Under the pieces are notes generated by a model. The model worked only from the letters and a program-made list of their open reading frames with translations, was not told where the DNA came from and did no database searches. 64,000 nt of DNA, from assembly GCA_951394045.1 (NCBI GenBank), contig OX595991.1, positions 3,100,001-3,164,000 of the forward strand, written 5' to 3'. A program made the position numbers and the translations under genes. Below, piece after piece: positions 30,669-41,193 of this stretch (position 1 is the first letter of the stretch; each line of letters starts with the position of its first letter). This DNA comes from Nitzschia sp. DOCU1. Taxonomy: Eukaryota; Bacillariophyta; Bacillariophyceae; Bacillariales; Bacillariaceae.

Positions 30669-31307
30669 TTGACTATAGCGAAGCCTTAGTTCTCTCCGTA
30701 AGCCGCTGTCAAGGCTATGCGATTTGCTCCAAGAGCGCCTCCAGCTCCTCCCATTCTGCCATCAGTTCCACGACTTCTTTCTCCAATTTGTTCTTGGCTT
30801 TGGTCAAGTCAACTAGCTTGCCCACATCACTTCCATGAGTAATCATTTCTTGATCGAGCGCCGCCATCTTCGACTCCTTGGCTTCGACTAACTCTTCGAT
30901 CTTTTTAATTCGTCTCGGGGCGTTGAAGGCTTTCTTGCGCGTTGCAGCATCCATTTCTGGCTTGACAGCAGCAGAGGAGGATTCGCCGTCGCCCGCCAAT
31001 GTAGATGTTCGTTGCACGGTGGCCGTCGACGCATCCCAATCCGTACTTCGTGCCTCCCGCTGTTCCATGGTGAGCCTGCCATTGTCTACCGTCACTACAT
31101 GGGTAAACCCAACCTTATCACAGAATGACTTGTCGTGAGAAATTACCACGATTGAACCCCGTTCGTCGCCCCACTCGCTCAATGCCTCGCTAAGTGCCTC
31201 CACGCTACAAGTACCAACGAATAAGGGCAATGTCAGCACGACACCAAAGTTATCCATAAGCGGTACAGGCGATACTCTGTCGACTTACCATTCGATATCC
31301 AAATGGT
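30669..31307. repeat. 639-bp segment copied at 26313-26951
   Basis: This is the source or partner segment inside the intact ABC-F gene. It covers the 3' flank, the last exon, the intron and the last 19 bases of exon 1. Confidence 0.95.
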
Positions 31308-33072
31308 TGGACACCTCATCCAAAAGATAGAGATTGCAGGGTTTCAACGCAAAGATACCCAAGGCGACGCGCGCCTTCTCTCCCCCACTCAAATCGCGAA
31401 GATATCGCAAGGACTTTTCTCCCGACAGTCCCAAACCACCCAAGGCACTTCGAGCCTCCTTGTCGGAAATATTGATATCAAAGTCTTGTCGAACCGCACT
31501 CGTCACTAGATCGACCGCACGTTGATTGGGGTCAAGTTCTTGAGCCAAATCTTGTGTAAAGACGCCCAATTCCAATTGCCGATTGGGAATCAGCTCTCCC
31601 GACAATAAAGGCAATGTCCCACGAAGGGAATGAAGTAGCGTCGATTTACCAGCTCCATTAGGACCTCGAATCAAAATCTTCATGCCTCGTCGAATTTCCA
31701 AGTTGACATTGGAAATGAGCGGCTCTTGTGCTGTGTATCCGATTTCGGCATTTCTCAATTCCAACAAAATTTCATTGGCCGCCGCGGGAGGATTGGGCAA
31801 TTTTAAACGTGGTCGAAATCGTTGTTCGGTGGTAGGAGCTTCTAGCAAGCCTTGGTTTTGCATCTTTTCAATTTGCTTGACACGAGATTGCGCTGCGGAT
31901 GCCTTGGTGGCACTGGCACCAAATCGATCCACAAAGCCTTGTAATTTAGCTGCCTTTTCCGCATTGCGTTCATATTCTTTTGTGGCAGATTCTTGTCGTT
32001 GTTGTTTCAGATCCAAATATTGTTGATAAGTACAAGACTTGTAAATCGACAATCCCTTGCCACCGGGATTGACTTCGGCAATATGATCCATGGCCTGGAG
32101 TAGTTCGACGTCATGTGTCACCAAGATCATGGCACCATCTTGATAATTCTTCAAGTATTGTGCTAACCATTGTCTTGCATTGCGATCCAAATGATTTCCG
32201 GGTTCATCCAATAAACACAGGGTGGGTTTACTTAGCAAGGTCTTGGCAAAACTGACTCGCATTTGCCATCCACCTGATAATTCATCGCAACGTTGCGTCA
32301 AATTTTGAAATCCTAATCCCTTGAGCATGGACGCAACTTCTTGTTCTTGTTGATAACCTCCCAAACGTTCAAATTGTTCCGTGGCACGATCCAAGGCTTC
32401 CAAATCTGCAGCGGATGGATGAATGGCAGAGGCAACTCGCGTTTCCGCGGCTTCCAACATGGCTCGTGCTTGAGATAAATCTTGCATGGCCGAAGCGGCT
32501 TCGTCAAAGATGGTTTTGGTGGATCCCGCCACTGCCGTTTGTTGTAAGTATCCCACGGTTTGTGTCGTTCCAATGGTAATGGTGCCTTCATAAATCAATT
32601 CTTCCATCATGGCTTTGAGTAAAGTGGATTTACCACATCCATTGGGTCCTAGAATGGCCCATTTCGACTTTGGTTCGACTCTCCAATCAATTTCTTGTAA
32701 AATCTGAGCCGAACCCCGTGCCACGGATACATTTTCCAACAAAATGGCAGCTCCACGAGCATCACCACGAGAAAGATGATCCTGGAATTTCTTCTTGTTG
32801 GTACTTGTAGTAGTGGTGGGTGTTGCTTCCGTAGTAGAAAAAAGAGCCGTTACAGATGACGATGAGGCAAAGGGACCTGGAATCCATCCGTGCCGTCGGG
32901 TCCCGAAAGTGGTACTTGTGTGTTGTTGTTGTTGTCGGACAACCTTGCCTTGTCGGGTGGATGGCAGTACGGGCAAATGGAAGGCTTGGGTCGGAAGAAG
33001 AATCTGTCGGGTCGATAGCGCCACTGCCACTACACAAATCCACCATGGACGGGGGCTGTGGTGGTTTCTCAT
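30715..33072 (-). CDS. Plastid-targeted ABC-F ATPase, two exons
   Basis: Exons 33072..31289 and 31204..30715 (757 residues). The donor GTAAGT and acceptor TTGTAG restore NHLDIE-C-VEAL across the 84-bp intron. The ATG at 33072 starts a signal peptide followed by PTQA/FHLP, a diatom plastid signal; the longer upstream frame is rejected for that reason. ABC domain 1 has GPNGCGKST (142-150), LSGGW and LCLLDEPGNHLD. Domain 2 has GPNGAGKST (about 470-478), LSGGEKARVALG and LYLLDEVSNHLD, then SHDKSF. The charged C-terminal helix pair is like Uup/EttA. ABC-F proteins lack membrane spans and act on ribosomes, and the plastid member probably assists chloroplast translation (inference). EPGNHLD and EVSNHLD replace the usual EPTNHLD, but the catalytic Glu is kept. 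It is divergent from the gene at 33529. Confidence 0.93.
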
Positions 33073-33528
33073 CTTGCTATTCTTTGTAGTAGAAGTAGTG
33101 GATAGTTGTAATGCAAGAAGAAACGAATGAAATGGGAAGGAGAAGAAAAGAAATGGGAGGCAACGTACGTTTTTTGTTCTTTGGGATGCTGGTGCCGACG
33201 ATTGTCGATTTTCGGTGGTTCTCAACCAAAGAGTGTGAAAAGGGGCGTGAAGTATTGGGGGCAGAATCTCCCCCTTCCATGTCCACGTCACCCCGCCCGA
33301 GGATGACGATGACGTGGAACATTTTGGCGCGAGAAGAGAATCTTTTAGGGTCGAACCAATCAAAGATTGCAAATTCGTCACTTGCGAGCGTTGTCGACGA
33401 CGATGCATATGACGCCGTCAAAATGGGGCCCTGCATCATGCATGCATCGATTCATTCGTTCCTTTCTCATCAAAGCGGCAGACTCCTTCAATCCATCCCA
33501 CTATCCATTGCATCATAAGAGTCCAACC
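33073..33528. promoter_or_regulatory. 456-bp divergent promoter region
   Basis: It separates the start codons of the ABC-F gene (minus) and the membrane protein (plus). It contains tgacgatgacgtgg at about 33303, close to a CRE/bZIP core (tgacg). Sharing of control is inferred from position only. Confidence 0.4.
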
Positions 33529-34893
33529 ATGAACGTGAATACGACCGCTAGAGTCGGTCCAGCCCCGATGATGTCCATGCTGACAACGTCGTCGACTATT
33601 TCTGACAATGGCGGCATGATGGAAGACGATCTAGCAAAGAAGGGATCGCTTTCTGCCGAAGTCTTGAGCGCCTATGACTTGCCCTATTCGGAACCTCCGC
33701 TGTGTGTCACTTTGACGACCAATGGTACATTGGTCATGAAATCAGGACCTCCCTTGGCACGTCACAAGAATCGAAATTCCTTTCGATTTGCAGCTCCCGG
33801 CACTAGCAACGCCAATAGTCCAGCTGCTGCGGCTGGTGCTAGTACTAGTAGCGTCGCTACCGATCAAACGATTCGGAGTGCAGTGACCATGGATTTGCAT
33901 GCTCCACTCCGAGAATTGTACAAGTCGACGGCTACTATTTGTGTCGTGTACAAAGATCGACCGCCATTGGAAACGCAATACGAATTGAAGCAATTGAGAA
34001 TTGGAGAATCCAAATGGCTCATTCTCAATTTGAATCCAACCGCTTCTGATATTGTGGCAGAAGAGGACGAAATTCCACCGACTATTCGTATCAAATTGAC
34101 CTTGACAGGACCCTTTCGTCCCGAAATTGCCGCTTTGGTGTCTTTGGCAAATGGCTGGTTTGCCATGGTGGATGGGATGGAACACAATGCTGTACAAGTT
34201 TGGAATGGCATTCCCAAGGCACCCTTTGATGTATCCAAATTCATGGTACTACCCGCCGTTCCCGTATTGGCTGGATTGGTAGTCTTTTCGCCAGTCATTG
34301 CGGGTGTGGTCATGGTCGGATTGCCCTTTTTGTTGCCACTGGTATTGTTGTTGATTACTCTGGCTGCGGCAGTACTCTTGGGGGGAGCGTCCGTCTTTTT
34401 TTCGACTCGAATAGGCAGAGATCATTTAGGGGGGCTCTTGGCACCCTTTGGCGACTCGCTGCTTTCCAGTCGGGCTGGACAAACCTTGGTATATGATACA
34501 GGTCCACGCCCAACGCCCGTCAGTGTCGCCAAACAAATTCTGCCGACATCGCTATGGGGTAAATTGGTCGTGTCCTTGTGGATTGATTTAATGGGAAGTG
34601 CTTCGTATTTACTTCCCGTGGTAGGAGAAGGTTTGGATATTGCATGGGCACCTTTTCAAACCATTCTCATCATGGCCATGTATGATTCAGTGACACCCAA
34701 TTTGAAATACGTCAGTTTTCTCGAAGAACTCTTGCCGTTTACGGATATTGTCCCTACTGCCAGTATTGGATTCTTGTGTGAATTTGTGCCACAATTATTA
34801 AGCCAAACGAGTCCGGAATTGGCGCAAGGGGTGGAAACAGCCGCTGCCGCCATTGCAGCCAATGGTGGATTGGTTGTGCCCAAGCGAGATTAA
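33529..34893 (+). CDS. Membrane protein with C2-like N-terminal region
   Basis: 454 residues from the ATG at 33529; the frame continues upstream without a convincing start. After about 38 disordered residues comes a beta-rich region (about 40-225) whose opening GSLSAEVLSAYDLPYSEPPL resembles a C2 domain start, though without the usual calcium-binding Asp set. Residues about 239-295 are two or three membrane helices. The C-terminal region (about 340-435) has the string GSASYLLPVVGEGLDIAWAP followed by FLEELLPFTDIVPTASIGFL. I recall similar strings in unnamed plant and algal membrane proteins but cannot name the family. A lipid- or membrane-organising role is a guess from the C2-like part. Confidence 0.75.
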   Translation: MNVNTTARVGPAPMMSMLTTSSTISDNGGMMEDDLAKKGSLSAEVLSAYDLPYSEPPLCVTLTTNGTLVMKSGPPLARHKNRNSFRFAAPGTSNANSPAAAAGASTSSVATDQTIRSAVTMDLHAPLRELYKSTATICVVYKDRPPLETQYELKQLRIGESKWLILNLNPTASDIVAEEDEIPPTIRIKLTLTGPFRPEIAALVSLANGWFAMVDGMEHNAVQVWNGIPKAPFDVSKFMVLPAVPVLAGLVVFSPVIAGVVMVGLPFLLPLVLLLITLAAAVLLGGASVFFSTRIGRDHLGGLLAPFGDSLLSSRAGQTLVYDTGPRPTPVSVAKQILPTSLWGKLVVSLWIDLMGSASYLLPVVGEGLDIAWAPFQTILIMAMYDSVTPNLKYVSFLEELLPFTDIVPTASIGFLCEFVPQLLSQTSPELAQGVETAAAAIAANGGLVVPKRD

Positions 34894-35645
34894 GAAACTA
34901 CTATAGAGTTGTGTGTGTACAAGTGGGACTTGGTGGTGGTGGCCGACGCTCCTGGCACTACATATACTACTACCTAGTATTAGCTAGTATTGGAGTAGCG
35001 ACTGACGCAATTGTATTATACACTAGCGAAAAGAGAGACGCAGTCCTTGCATGTAACGCCGCGCGCCCAAGAGTTTAAGTGTAACCTGTGCTGGTGCGTG
35101 GAGAATTGGAATGGCTTGTACGCCGTCGAGTGAAGTGGATTGTTGTCTCTACTTGGCAAATCTCCCTCCCGTATGTGGGTGGAGGGAGCTCTCCTCCGGG
35201 CGGAGCAGCTGTGGCCCACCCCATCCATATCGAACAGCTTTGACCTAGCGGTGGGGCTCTAGCAACTAGTTGTATTCACACAACAGGTGCAGCCAATCGG
35301 TTCGATGAATAGGTAGATGATAAATCTATTTGCGTTGTAGTGGCGTATTCCGTGCTGAATCGCTTGCCTTCGAGTAGATTATGCACCGCTGCGTGGTGAC
35401 AGTTTGTAGGGTATCTAGTAGTCATTTTCGTTGCCATTCCAACAGACGAAGCTAAAGGCTCGATGGTTAGGAATCAAGCATAGATCATGATACTAAAGTA
35501 TTAAAAAATGGAACCGCCGGGACTAGCTAGAGAAACAGTTGCGTCATTTATCGTGCTGGGTTTGAGTAGCTAGCTGCGATGCATCGTTCTCGCTTGATCG
35601 CCACAACGCTGCACTTCTCCCTTTCCTTCTTTCCGCAGGAGACTG
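34894..35645. other. Intergenic, convergent gene ends
   Basis: No gene. It holds the 3' ends of the genes on either side; the short open frames within it have no domain. Confidence 0.4.
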
Positions 35646-37190
35646 CTATAGATCCAATTGCTCAATTTCATTGTACATTTTCTCGAAGTAAGCCATTTCG
35701 TCTTTGGAAAGCTGCCGTTCCTCGTCCCAGTCGAAATTATCCAGTGTCTCTTCTCCAAGCTTCCGACTTGCTCTAAGCGGAGTACGAAGCAGACCATGAC
35801 TAGCTCGGGGCCCATGTTGTGACCCTCCTAGTCCATCTAGTGCCAATTTGAGATTGCCAAAACTCAATCGGCGAATGCCATGACTGCTATTGTTCATGCC
35901 GTCCGCAGCATGGGTTCCACTGCCACGTCGCAGCATGGAACGGCGGACGTTGTTGCTTCCATCCTCGCGCTTAGCGACGACCTTCATGCGATGTCTGCCT
36001 GGACTGAGCGATACGGCCGCTCGGGAAGTGCTAGCTCGACGACCACGGGGGCTCTTGGAGGTGCTATCGGCGTTAGAAATTCTTCGACGACGGCCTGGGG
36101 ATGTGGAACGAACCCCAAATCGTTGGAATATGGAAGAGCGCCTTCGCTCGGTAGCAGGCTTTTCCTCCTCCTCATCGTCATCGTCGTCATCATCATCATC
36201 ATCATCGTCGTCCGAAGAATCATCATCACTACTTTCTTCTTCACGACGTCGATGGTTTTCTCGTGCTTCAGGATCCATATACTCTTCCAAGTCACCATCG
36301 TCGTCAATGGTCTCTCCCAGAATGTCGTCATCGTCGTCATCTGCAAACGATTCTTCATCGTCATCCTCTAGCACATCATCGTCGTCACCATAACCCAAGA
36401 CATGAGCCTTGTGAGGCGATGGCGGTACCTTCATGTGGCCACTGCTGCTAGCCTTGGTGCGACGTCGGCCTCTGGGACTATCCTTTTTGATAACTTCAGA
36501 TCCCTTGCTGCTACTGCTCTTTTTCTTCGTGACAGTGTTGTCCTTCTTGGGAGAAGCAGTGAGTTGATGACTGCCCTTCTTGGGGGACGAAGGCGCTGGG
36601 TGATGATGATTGTTAGTGACGGCAGGTTTCTTCATCTTTTCTTCCATTTCCCTTTTGGCTGCTCGTTCAATGGCAGCTGCATCCAAATCTCGACGAGGTC
36701 GTCGATGGGCACTTCCAACAGTCAAGCTCTCCCTTTTGCCTCGTCGGGGAGATGCTACGATGTTTTTAAGGGCCTTTTTCTCCTCGTCATCACTGTCACT
36801 TTCAACCACCGGTGGGCGTGGTGGGCGATGAGTACTGGACGTCAGACTGGCAGTCAGACTAGCCATCACGGCTGACTTTCTGGCTCGTCTGGGAGTAGCG
36901 ACCAGTTCAACATTGCTACTGTGCTTTTCATCTCGTTGCACCACAATCTCTTTTGGGTCGCTGCTGCTGCCGCCGCTCTGATGCTTGTGCGTTTTCTTAA
37001 CTAGTAGTCGAGATGCCGTACTTCCACTGCCAGTGCTGCTATTCGTGGCTTGTGAACGAGAGGTACGTGCCCGTCCTCGACTCGAAGGTCGGCGGTCATC
37101 GGTCGCTGTAGTGTCTGTCAGCGGAGTAGGAAACACAAAGGGACTGCTCGATGATATGCTTGATCTTTGTTCCATTACTGTGCTGCTCAT
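35646..37190 (-). CDS. Disordered Ser/Lys/Arg-rich protein with a long Asp run
   Basis: 514 residues in one exon. Basic patches (SPRRGKRES, SPRGRRRTK, SPGRRRRIS, SPRGRRAS) alternate with Ser-rich stretches. The middle (about 270-345) is acidic: DDDDVLEDDDEES, DDDDDDILGE, then an uninterrupted run of about 13 Asp followed by EEEE. A short folded-looking C-terminus (NFDWDEERQLSKDEMAYFEKMYNEIEQLDL) ends the protein. Repeated SPR/SPGR sites look like phosphorylation sites. Composition suggests a nuclear, chromatin- or RNA-associated protein; no domain is visible. It shares SPGRR/RRSS style with the 1141-residue protein at 12884 but no alignable homology. Confidence 0.77.
   Translation of the reverse strand: MSSTVMEQRSSISSSSPFVFPTPLTDTTATDDRRPSSRGRARTSRSQATNSSTGSGSTASRLLVKKTHKHQSGGSSSDPKEIVVQRDEKHSSNVELVATPRRARKSAVMASLTASLTSSTHRPPRPPVVESDSDDEEKKALKNIVASPRRGKRESLTVGSAHRRPRRDLDAAAIERAAKREMEEKMKKPAVTNNHHHPAPSSPKKGSHQLTASPKKDNTVTKKKSSSSKGSEVIKKDSPRGRRRTKASSSGHMKVPPSPHKAHVLGYGDDDDVLEDDDEESFADDDDDDILGETIDDDGDLEEYMDPEARENHRRREEESSDDDSSDDDDDDDDDDDDDEEEEKPATERRRSSIFQRFGVRSTSPGRRRRISNADSTSKSPRGRRASTSRAAVSLSPGRHRMKVVAKREDGSNNVRRSMLRRGSGTHAADGMNNSSHGIRRLSFGNLKLALDGLGGSQHGPRASHGLLRTPLRASRKLGEETLDNFDWDEERQLSKDEMAYFEKMYNEIEQLDL
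36180..36218. repeat. Trinucleotide (tcatcg/tca)n tract coding poly-Asp
   Basis: A near-pure run of tca/tcg triplets on the plus strand encodes the Asp run in the minus-strand gene. Such tracts change length easily. Confidence 0.8.
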
Positions 37191-38525
37191 CCTGATGTAC
37201 TCGTGTTGTTGTGTGAATTAGATGCAATGGACTTCTCTCCTTGCATAAGCTTCTACTGTGCTACTTCTCTTTTATCGACCTAAAAGAGCAAGGGGATGGG
37301 TAAACCGAAGCTCAATGTGACGACAGATAGCGAAGGCTGCACCGAAGAAGTGAAAGGACGTTCGACACCGCTGCCGCAAATCTGACCGGCGGTGATGCCT
37401 CTTGCGCTGATTTTGCACCTTGTGGGATGTGTATCTACCCGTATCGCCATACCACGTATGCATATCGCGTAGAAAAAAATGAAGTGCGCTTTCGCACTTA
37501 GGGAGACATTCCAGAGTTCTGTTTGGTCGTAAATAGAGTTCAATAAGCCCCTATAGTTATCGTTATGTCACAATTTGTCCCGCTTCTCTAAGAATTCCCA
37601 TATCTCTATTGCCTCGCACCCAACAAGATATCCTTGCCGGATATTTTGTATCGGCGTTTCATATCCTGAACAACGACGAGCCCAAACCAATGACCCGAAC
37701 GATGACTGGCAGTGACGCCAACCTCACATCGCAGAGTTCGCGAATTCCTCCGCTCGCCCATCAAGCGCGCGCAAAGACATTGCTTGGGTGGAATGAGCTC
37801 GAGTTCTTGTTGCCAGTAACAATCCGCCAAGATCCAAAAGTCACAAGACACAACGCGAGACAACAACGATCGACTTTCGTCTACAAGCAAAGCGTTTTGG
37901 TCTTGAATAATAACACCGAGAAGAAAGCTAGGGGTTCTACAATGTTATTTCGGGTGGAGGGGAGTAGTCTCCCATCATGATTTTACTGATGCCGATTGAT
38001 TACAAAAACTAAGCGCTTTTGATGCCGCACTTTTGACGCATCATGCTCCAGCATGATTTGCCGTCAAGACACGTTGCGCCTTGTAACAACCACGACGCCT
38101 TTTTCGGGTTAATTCGTGGCAAACAATCATCGATGCAAGTTATTAGTTGTGTTGGAAATCAATCGAAGCAAATGCCGCAGTTACACACGCTCTCATTCGT
38201 GACTGCCTGTGTTTTCGTGCCGACAAAAGATACTGCGCGCCGGCCAGTCAACAATCATCCACGACACGACAGAAAAACCTCGAAAAAACCCAAAGAGCCA
38301 CAACACAACCTACCTCCACAAAACGCGACGAAAACCTAGACAAGTCAAAACGCGTTGGGAGCACACAACTTGACCAGAATATCGGGATCCTTTGGTCCCT
38401 TGAGGCTACATTCGCGAGAGAGAAAGCTGAAGATCCACTCTCATCCTTTAGTTTCATTTTGCTCTCGTGTGGATTCTTCCTCATTGTCATTGCTGCTGCC
38501 GCAGCCGCATCGAATCATCATTGCC
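37191..38525. other. Divergent intergenic region
   Basis: 1.3 kb between divergent genes. No supported gene. A short near-palindrome (ttgatgccgcacttttgacgcatcatg) lies at about 38018. Confidence 0.4.
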
Positions 38526-40175
38526 ATGCGACCGTCTCCTGCTGCAAGTCGCAACTCGGCTCGCTCTCTACAAGCGTCAGGACCGACCATGGCGTCTCTG
38601 GAGGCCGAAAAGGGTGGAGTAAGTACCTCGGGTTCTCGATCGTCGGCTCGATCCACCAAAGCAACAGCCAATGCCGTTCCAAGCAAAAAGCGCGAGGAAG
38701 ACATGGACGAACTAGATCTCCTTGTTTGTCATGAAGAGTTTCACAGTCTTGTTGCTCTTGTGGAAAAAGTCAAGCATGTACAAGACTTGCTTCGGCGTGC
38801 GAATCCATCAGCCATGGAGTATTATCACACCAACAAGCCGTCAGTACCCAAGAGCTGCCTTGCTCCCGACGAAGTATTGGCAGTCGTCGAGCGCATGCGA
38901 GAGAAACTATCCTTCTCGGATGTGACGATTCGACGGGGATCGTATCCAGTCACTGATGCGACCATGGATGATAACTTTGTCATTTTACAGTCTGAGCTTG
39001 AGTTTTGCGAGTCTTGCTTGCGAAATAGCTATGCCGACAGCAGTACGAGCCATTCTACTCTTTTGCATCGATCCATGACGGCTGCTACTCCGCCACGGGC
39101 CATGTCGACGTCCACGTCAACATCAACAACGCCCAACAAGTATTCCAAGTGGCAGTCGGATATTCTCCTTGATTGGCTCGTCAGGAACCACAAGGATCCG
39201 ACCTTGTCCAAGCCAGAGGCGGAGGAACTAGCTCAACGCACTGGCTTGAAGCCGTCCCAAGTCTCGACGTGGCTGCAGAATATGCGTCGCCGTCGCAAGA
39301 AGAATACTATTGAAGGCACTAAAAAGGCGACTCACTTTTTGGACTTTTTATTTCTCGCACATGAGCGAGACAAGAATGGTGGCAACTTGCCCAAGGATGT
39401 GGAAATTGATGGCTTGATGGACAATATGATTAGTACTGCCTCCCATACAGAGGCAACAACAGGAGCAGCATCACACTGCGAAACTCCCAATCGCAAACGA
39501 GCCAAGTCTTCTTCTGCTTCTTACGACAGCTATCCAGCCAAGAACTTTATCCCTTTCACGCCGCCTGCCTATTCGGCTTTGCCCGTGTCGACTACAAGCG
39601 GTCCCTTGTTTCCTCCCCAAGAGGTTACGTCACAGTCGCGGGATCAGCAACAGCAGCGACAAGATTGGCAAGATACTATGGATGGTACTACTACTTCTAT
39701 CGACATGCTGCCAATGACTCGTTACAAGCAAGAGTCGCTCCGTGATGCTTGCGACGACACCTTGTCGCTTACGCAAGAGTCTCTTTACGATTGTCTTCAA
39801 ACGGTAACCGAATCCTTTGATGATAGCTCGATTGAGCCGGCTAGTATTGATATCGAGATTGACGACGATGACGATGTACTACTTATTTTTGCCACAACTT
39901 GGCATGATACTCCCAATCACATTGCCACCCCACCAGATCAAGTGCAAAGTAATACTACTATTGCTATCGACGACAACGACAACAAGGTCATAAGTAGCAC
40001 GATCAAAATGGAAGACCTTCGGGACCCTGCTTTGGACAGCATCGATTTGATGGAATGGGACGACGTGGATGTATCTCCCATTTCTATCTTTCGCAAGAGA
40101 ATTGTGGAGATGATGGTCGATGGACAGGTGGACGAGGCATCGATGATTATTGACACCAAGCAAGAAGCAAAGTAA
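38526..40175 (+). CDS. Homeobox protein, KN/TALE-like
   Basis: 549 residues from the ATG at 38526; the longer frame has no upstream ATG. Residues about 206-260 form a homeodomain: KYSKWQSDILLDWLVRNH, then DPTLSKPEAEELAQRTGLKP, then SQVSTWLQNMRRRRKK. The layout matches KN homeodomains (W..H..xP...E...LA..TGL...QV..W..N.R.R), with the key DNA-contact Asn present. WFxNAR has become WLQNMR, and the usual PYP of the TALE insert is PTL. Upstream, residues about 60-140 hold a helical region (DELDLLVCHEEFHSLVALVE), possibly a partner-binding domain. The C-terminal 280 residues are Gln/Ser/Asp-rich and could activate transcription. It is therefore a nuclear transcription factor with unknown targets. 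Confidence 0.9.
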   Translation: MRPSPAASRNSARSLQASGPTMASLEAEKGGVSTSGSRSSARSTKATANAVPSKKREEDMDELDLLVCHEEFHSLVALVEKVKHVQDLLRRANPSAMEYYHTNKPSVPKSCLAPDEVLAVVERMREKLSFSDVTIRRGSYPVTDATMDDNFVILQSELEFCESCLRNSYADSSTSHSTLLHRSMTAATPPRAMSTSTSTSTTPNKYSKWQSDILLDWLVRNHKDPTLSKPEAEELAQRTGLKPSQVSTWLQNMRRRRKKNTIEGTKKATHFLDFLFLAHERDKNGGNLPKDVEIDGLMDNMISTASHTEATTGAASHCETPNRKRAKSSSASYDSYPAKNFIPFTPPAYSALPVSTTSGPLFPPQEVTSQSRDQQQQRQDWQDTMDGTTTSIDMLPMTRYKQESLRDACDDTLSLTQESLYDCLQTVTESFDDSSIEPASIDIEIDDDDDVLLIFATTWHDTPNHIATPPDQVQSNTTIAIDDNDNKVISSTIKMEDLRDPALDSIDLMEWDDVDVSPISIFRKRIVEMMVDGQVDEASMIIDTKQEAK

Positions 40176-40466
40176 TAATCAGGCATCCGAAAACGGGCGA
40201 ACGAGTGATGGCGAGGGCGCTAATGGCATCGCGCAGTCGAAATGACAGCGTCACTGGGGGAAACATTGTACGAATTGGATAGTTTTGACATTGTATAACT
40301 TAGTTGTGTTTCGTGAAGAATCAAATATATAGCCGATGCTGCTGCACTCGACCACCGAGTTTATCGCCTTTGGTCAACAAATTTCGAATGGTGCAGCAGC
40401 TCCCAAAACCCGCGCTGCGAGAGCCTCTCACGCCACCACTACCACCACTACTCTAGCCTCGCAAGT
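40176..40466. other. Short convergent intergenic region
   Basis: Convergent ends of the homeobox gene and the plastid-protein gene. Ends with a short (accaccact) repeat at about 40432-40450. Confidence 0.4.
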
Positions 40467-41193
40467 TTAGCTAAAAATGTTTCGAAGTCCATCCAACGGC
40501 CCTTTCTGTTCTTTTGGCTCGACAGGCACAATTTCCTTGGCCTTGTCTTCTGGCAATCCTTCAAAGGCCAATTTGTATCCAAATTCAAAATCATCCTTGG
40601 CTTTGCGAAGTTGAGGATAGGCACGACAAACGGTTTCCTTGAGTTTGTCAAAATCTCGATATAACGAGCCAGAAATGCCACCATCTAATTGCTTCTTGGA
40701 AATTCCCGACAGCATGCCCCCATCCGAATAGCTCTTGGCCAAGGCAGCGGAACGTTCGTCTCCCTTGAAGCTGCCGCAAGGATACCAAATCTAGAAAATT
40801 GTAGATACAGAAAAAAGAAATGTTACACAACACACAAATGAGATCAATGATACCCCACATATCGCATCATTCGCCACCCCCGACGCTGCAAAAGTCACGT
40901 ACATTTTGACGTTTGGTACGAACGTATAAATTAAAGACTGGAAGTCCATCCGCTCCAGGTTGACTAGCTTCGACCATTTGTCGTCTCATTTGGGCCATTT
41001 CTTGCGCCTTTTTGTATCCACCTCGCATTTGTGGCGGCATGGATTTTCCCTTCATTTCCATAGTGTGGCCATTTTGGACCGTCGAGGCCATCATTCGCCC
41101 ACCAAAGGAACTGCTGACGCTGGAACTCCAAGCATGAGTCTGCGACGCCAGCAACGACAAGGCCGCCAAGGTCAATACGAGCAATCGAGTCAT
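40467..41193 (-). CDS. Small plastid-targeted protein, two exons, possibly HHL1-like
   Basis: Exons 41193..40903 and 40790..40467 (204 residues), with donor GTACGT, acceptor TTCTAG and a 112-bp intron. Residues 1-21 are a signal peptide ending THA/W, so plastid import is likely. The splice creates LPVFNLYVRTKRQN-IWYPCGSFKGDERSAALAKS. The pattern of a strand, then WYP, then a Gly/Asp turn, then AALA reminds me of the plant thylakoid protein HHL1, but this is recalled similarity, not a search result. The rest is charged and helical (YRDFDKLKETVCRAYPQLRK, FEFGYKLAFEG), ending QKGPLDGLRNIFS. No catalytic residues are seen. Confidence 0.82.

Noticed and set aside
33340..33365. tRNA B-box-like sequence (ggttcgaccc on the minus strand)
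   Set aside because: No A box, acceptor stem or anticodon arm could be drawn around it.
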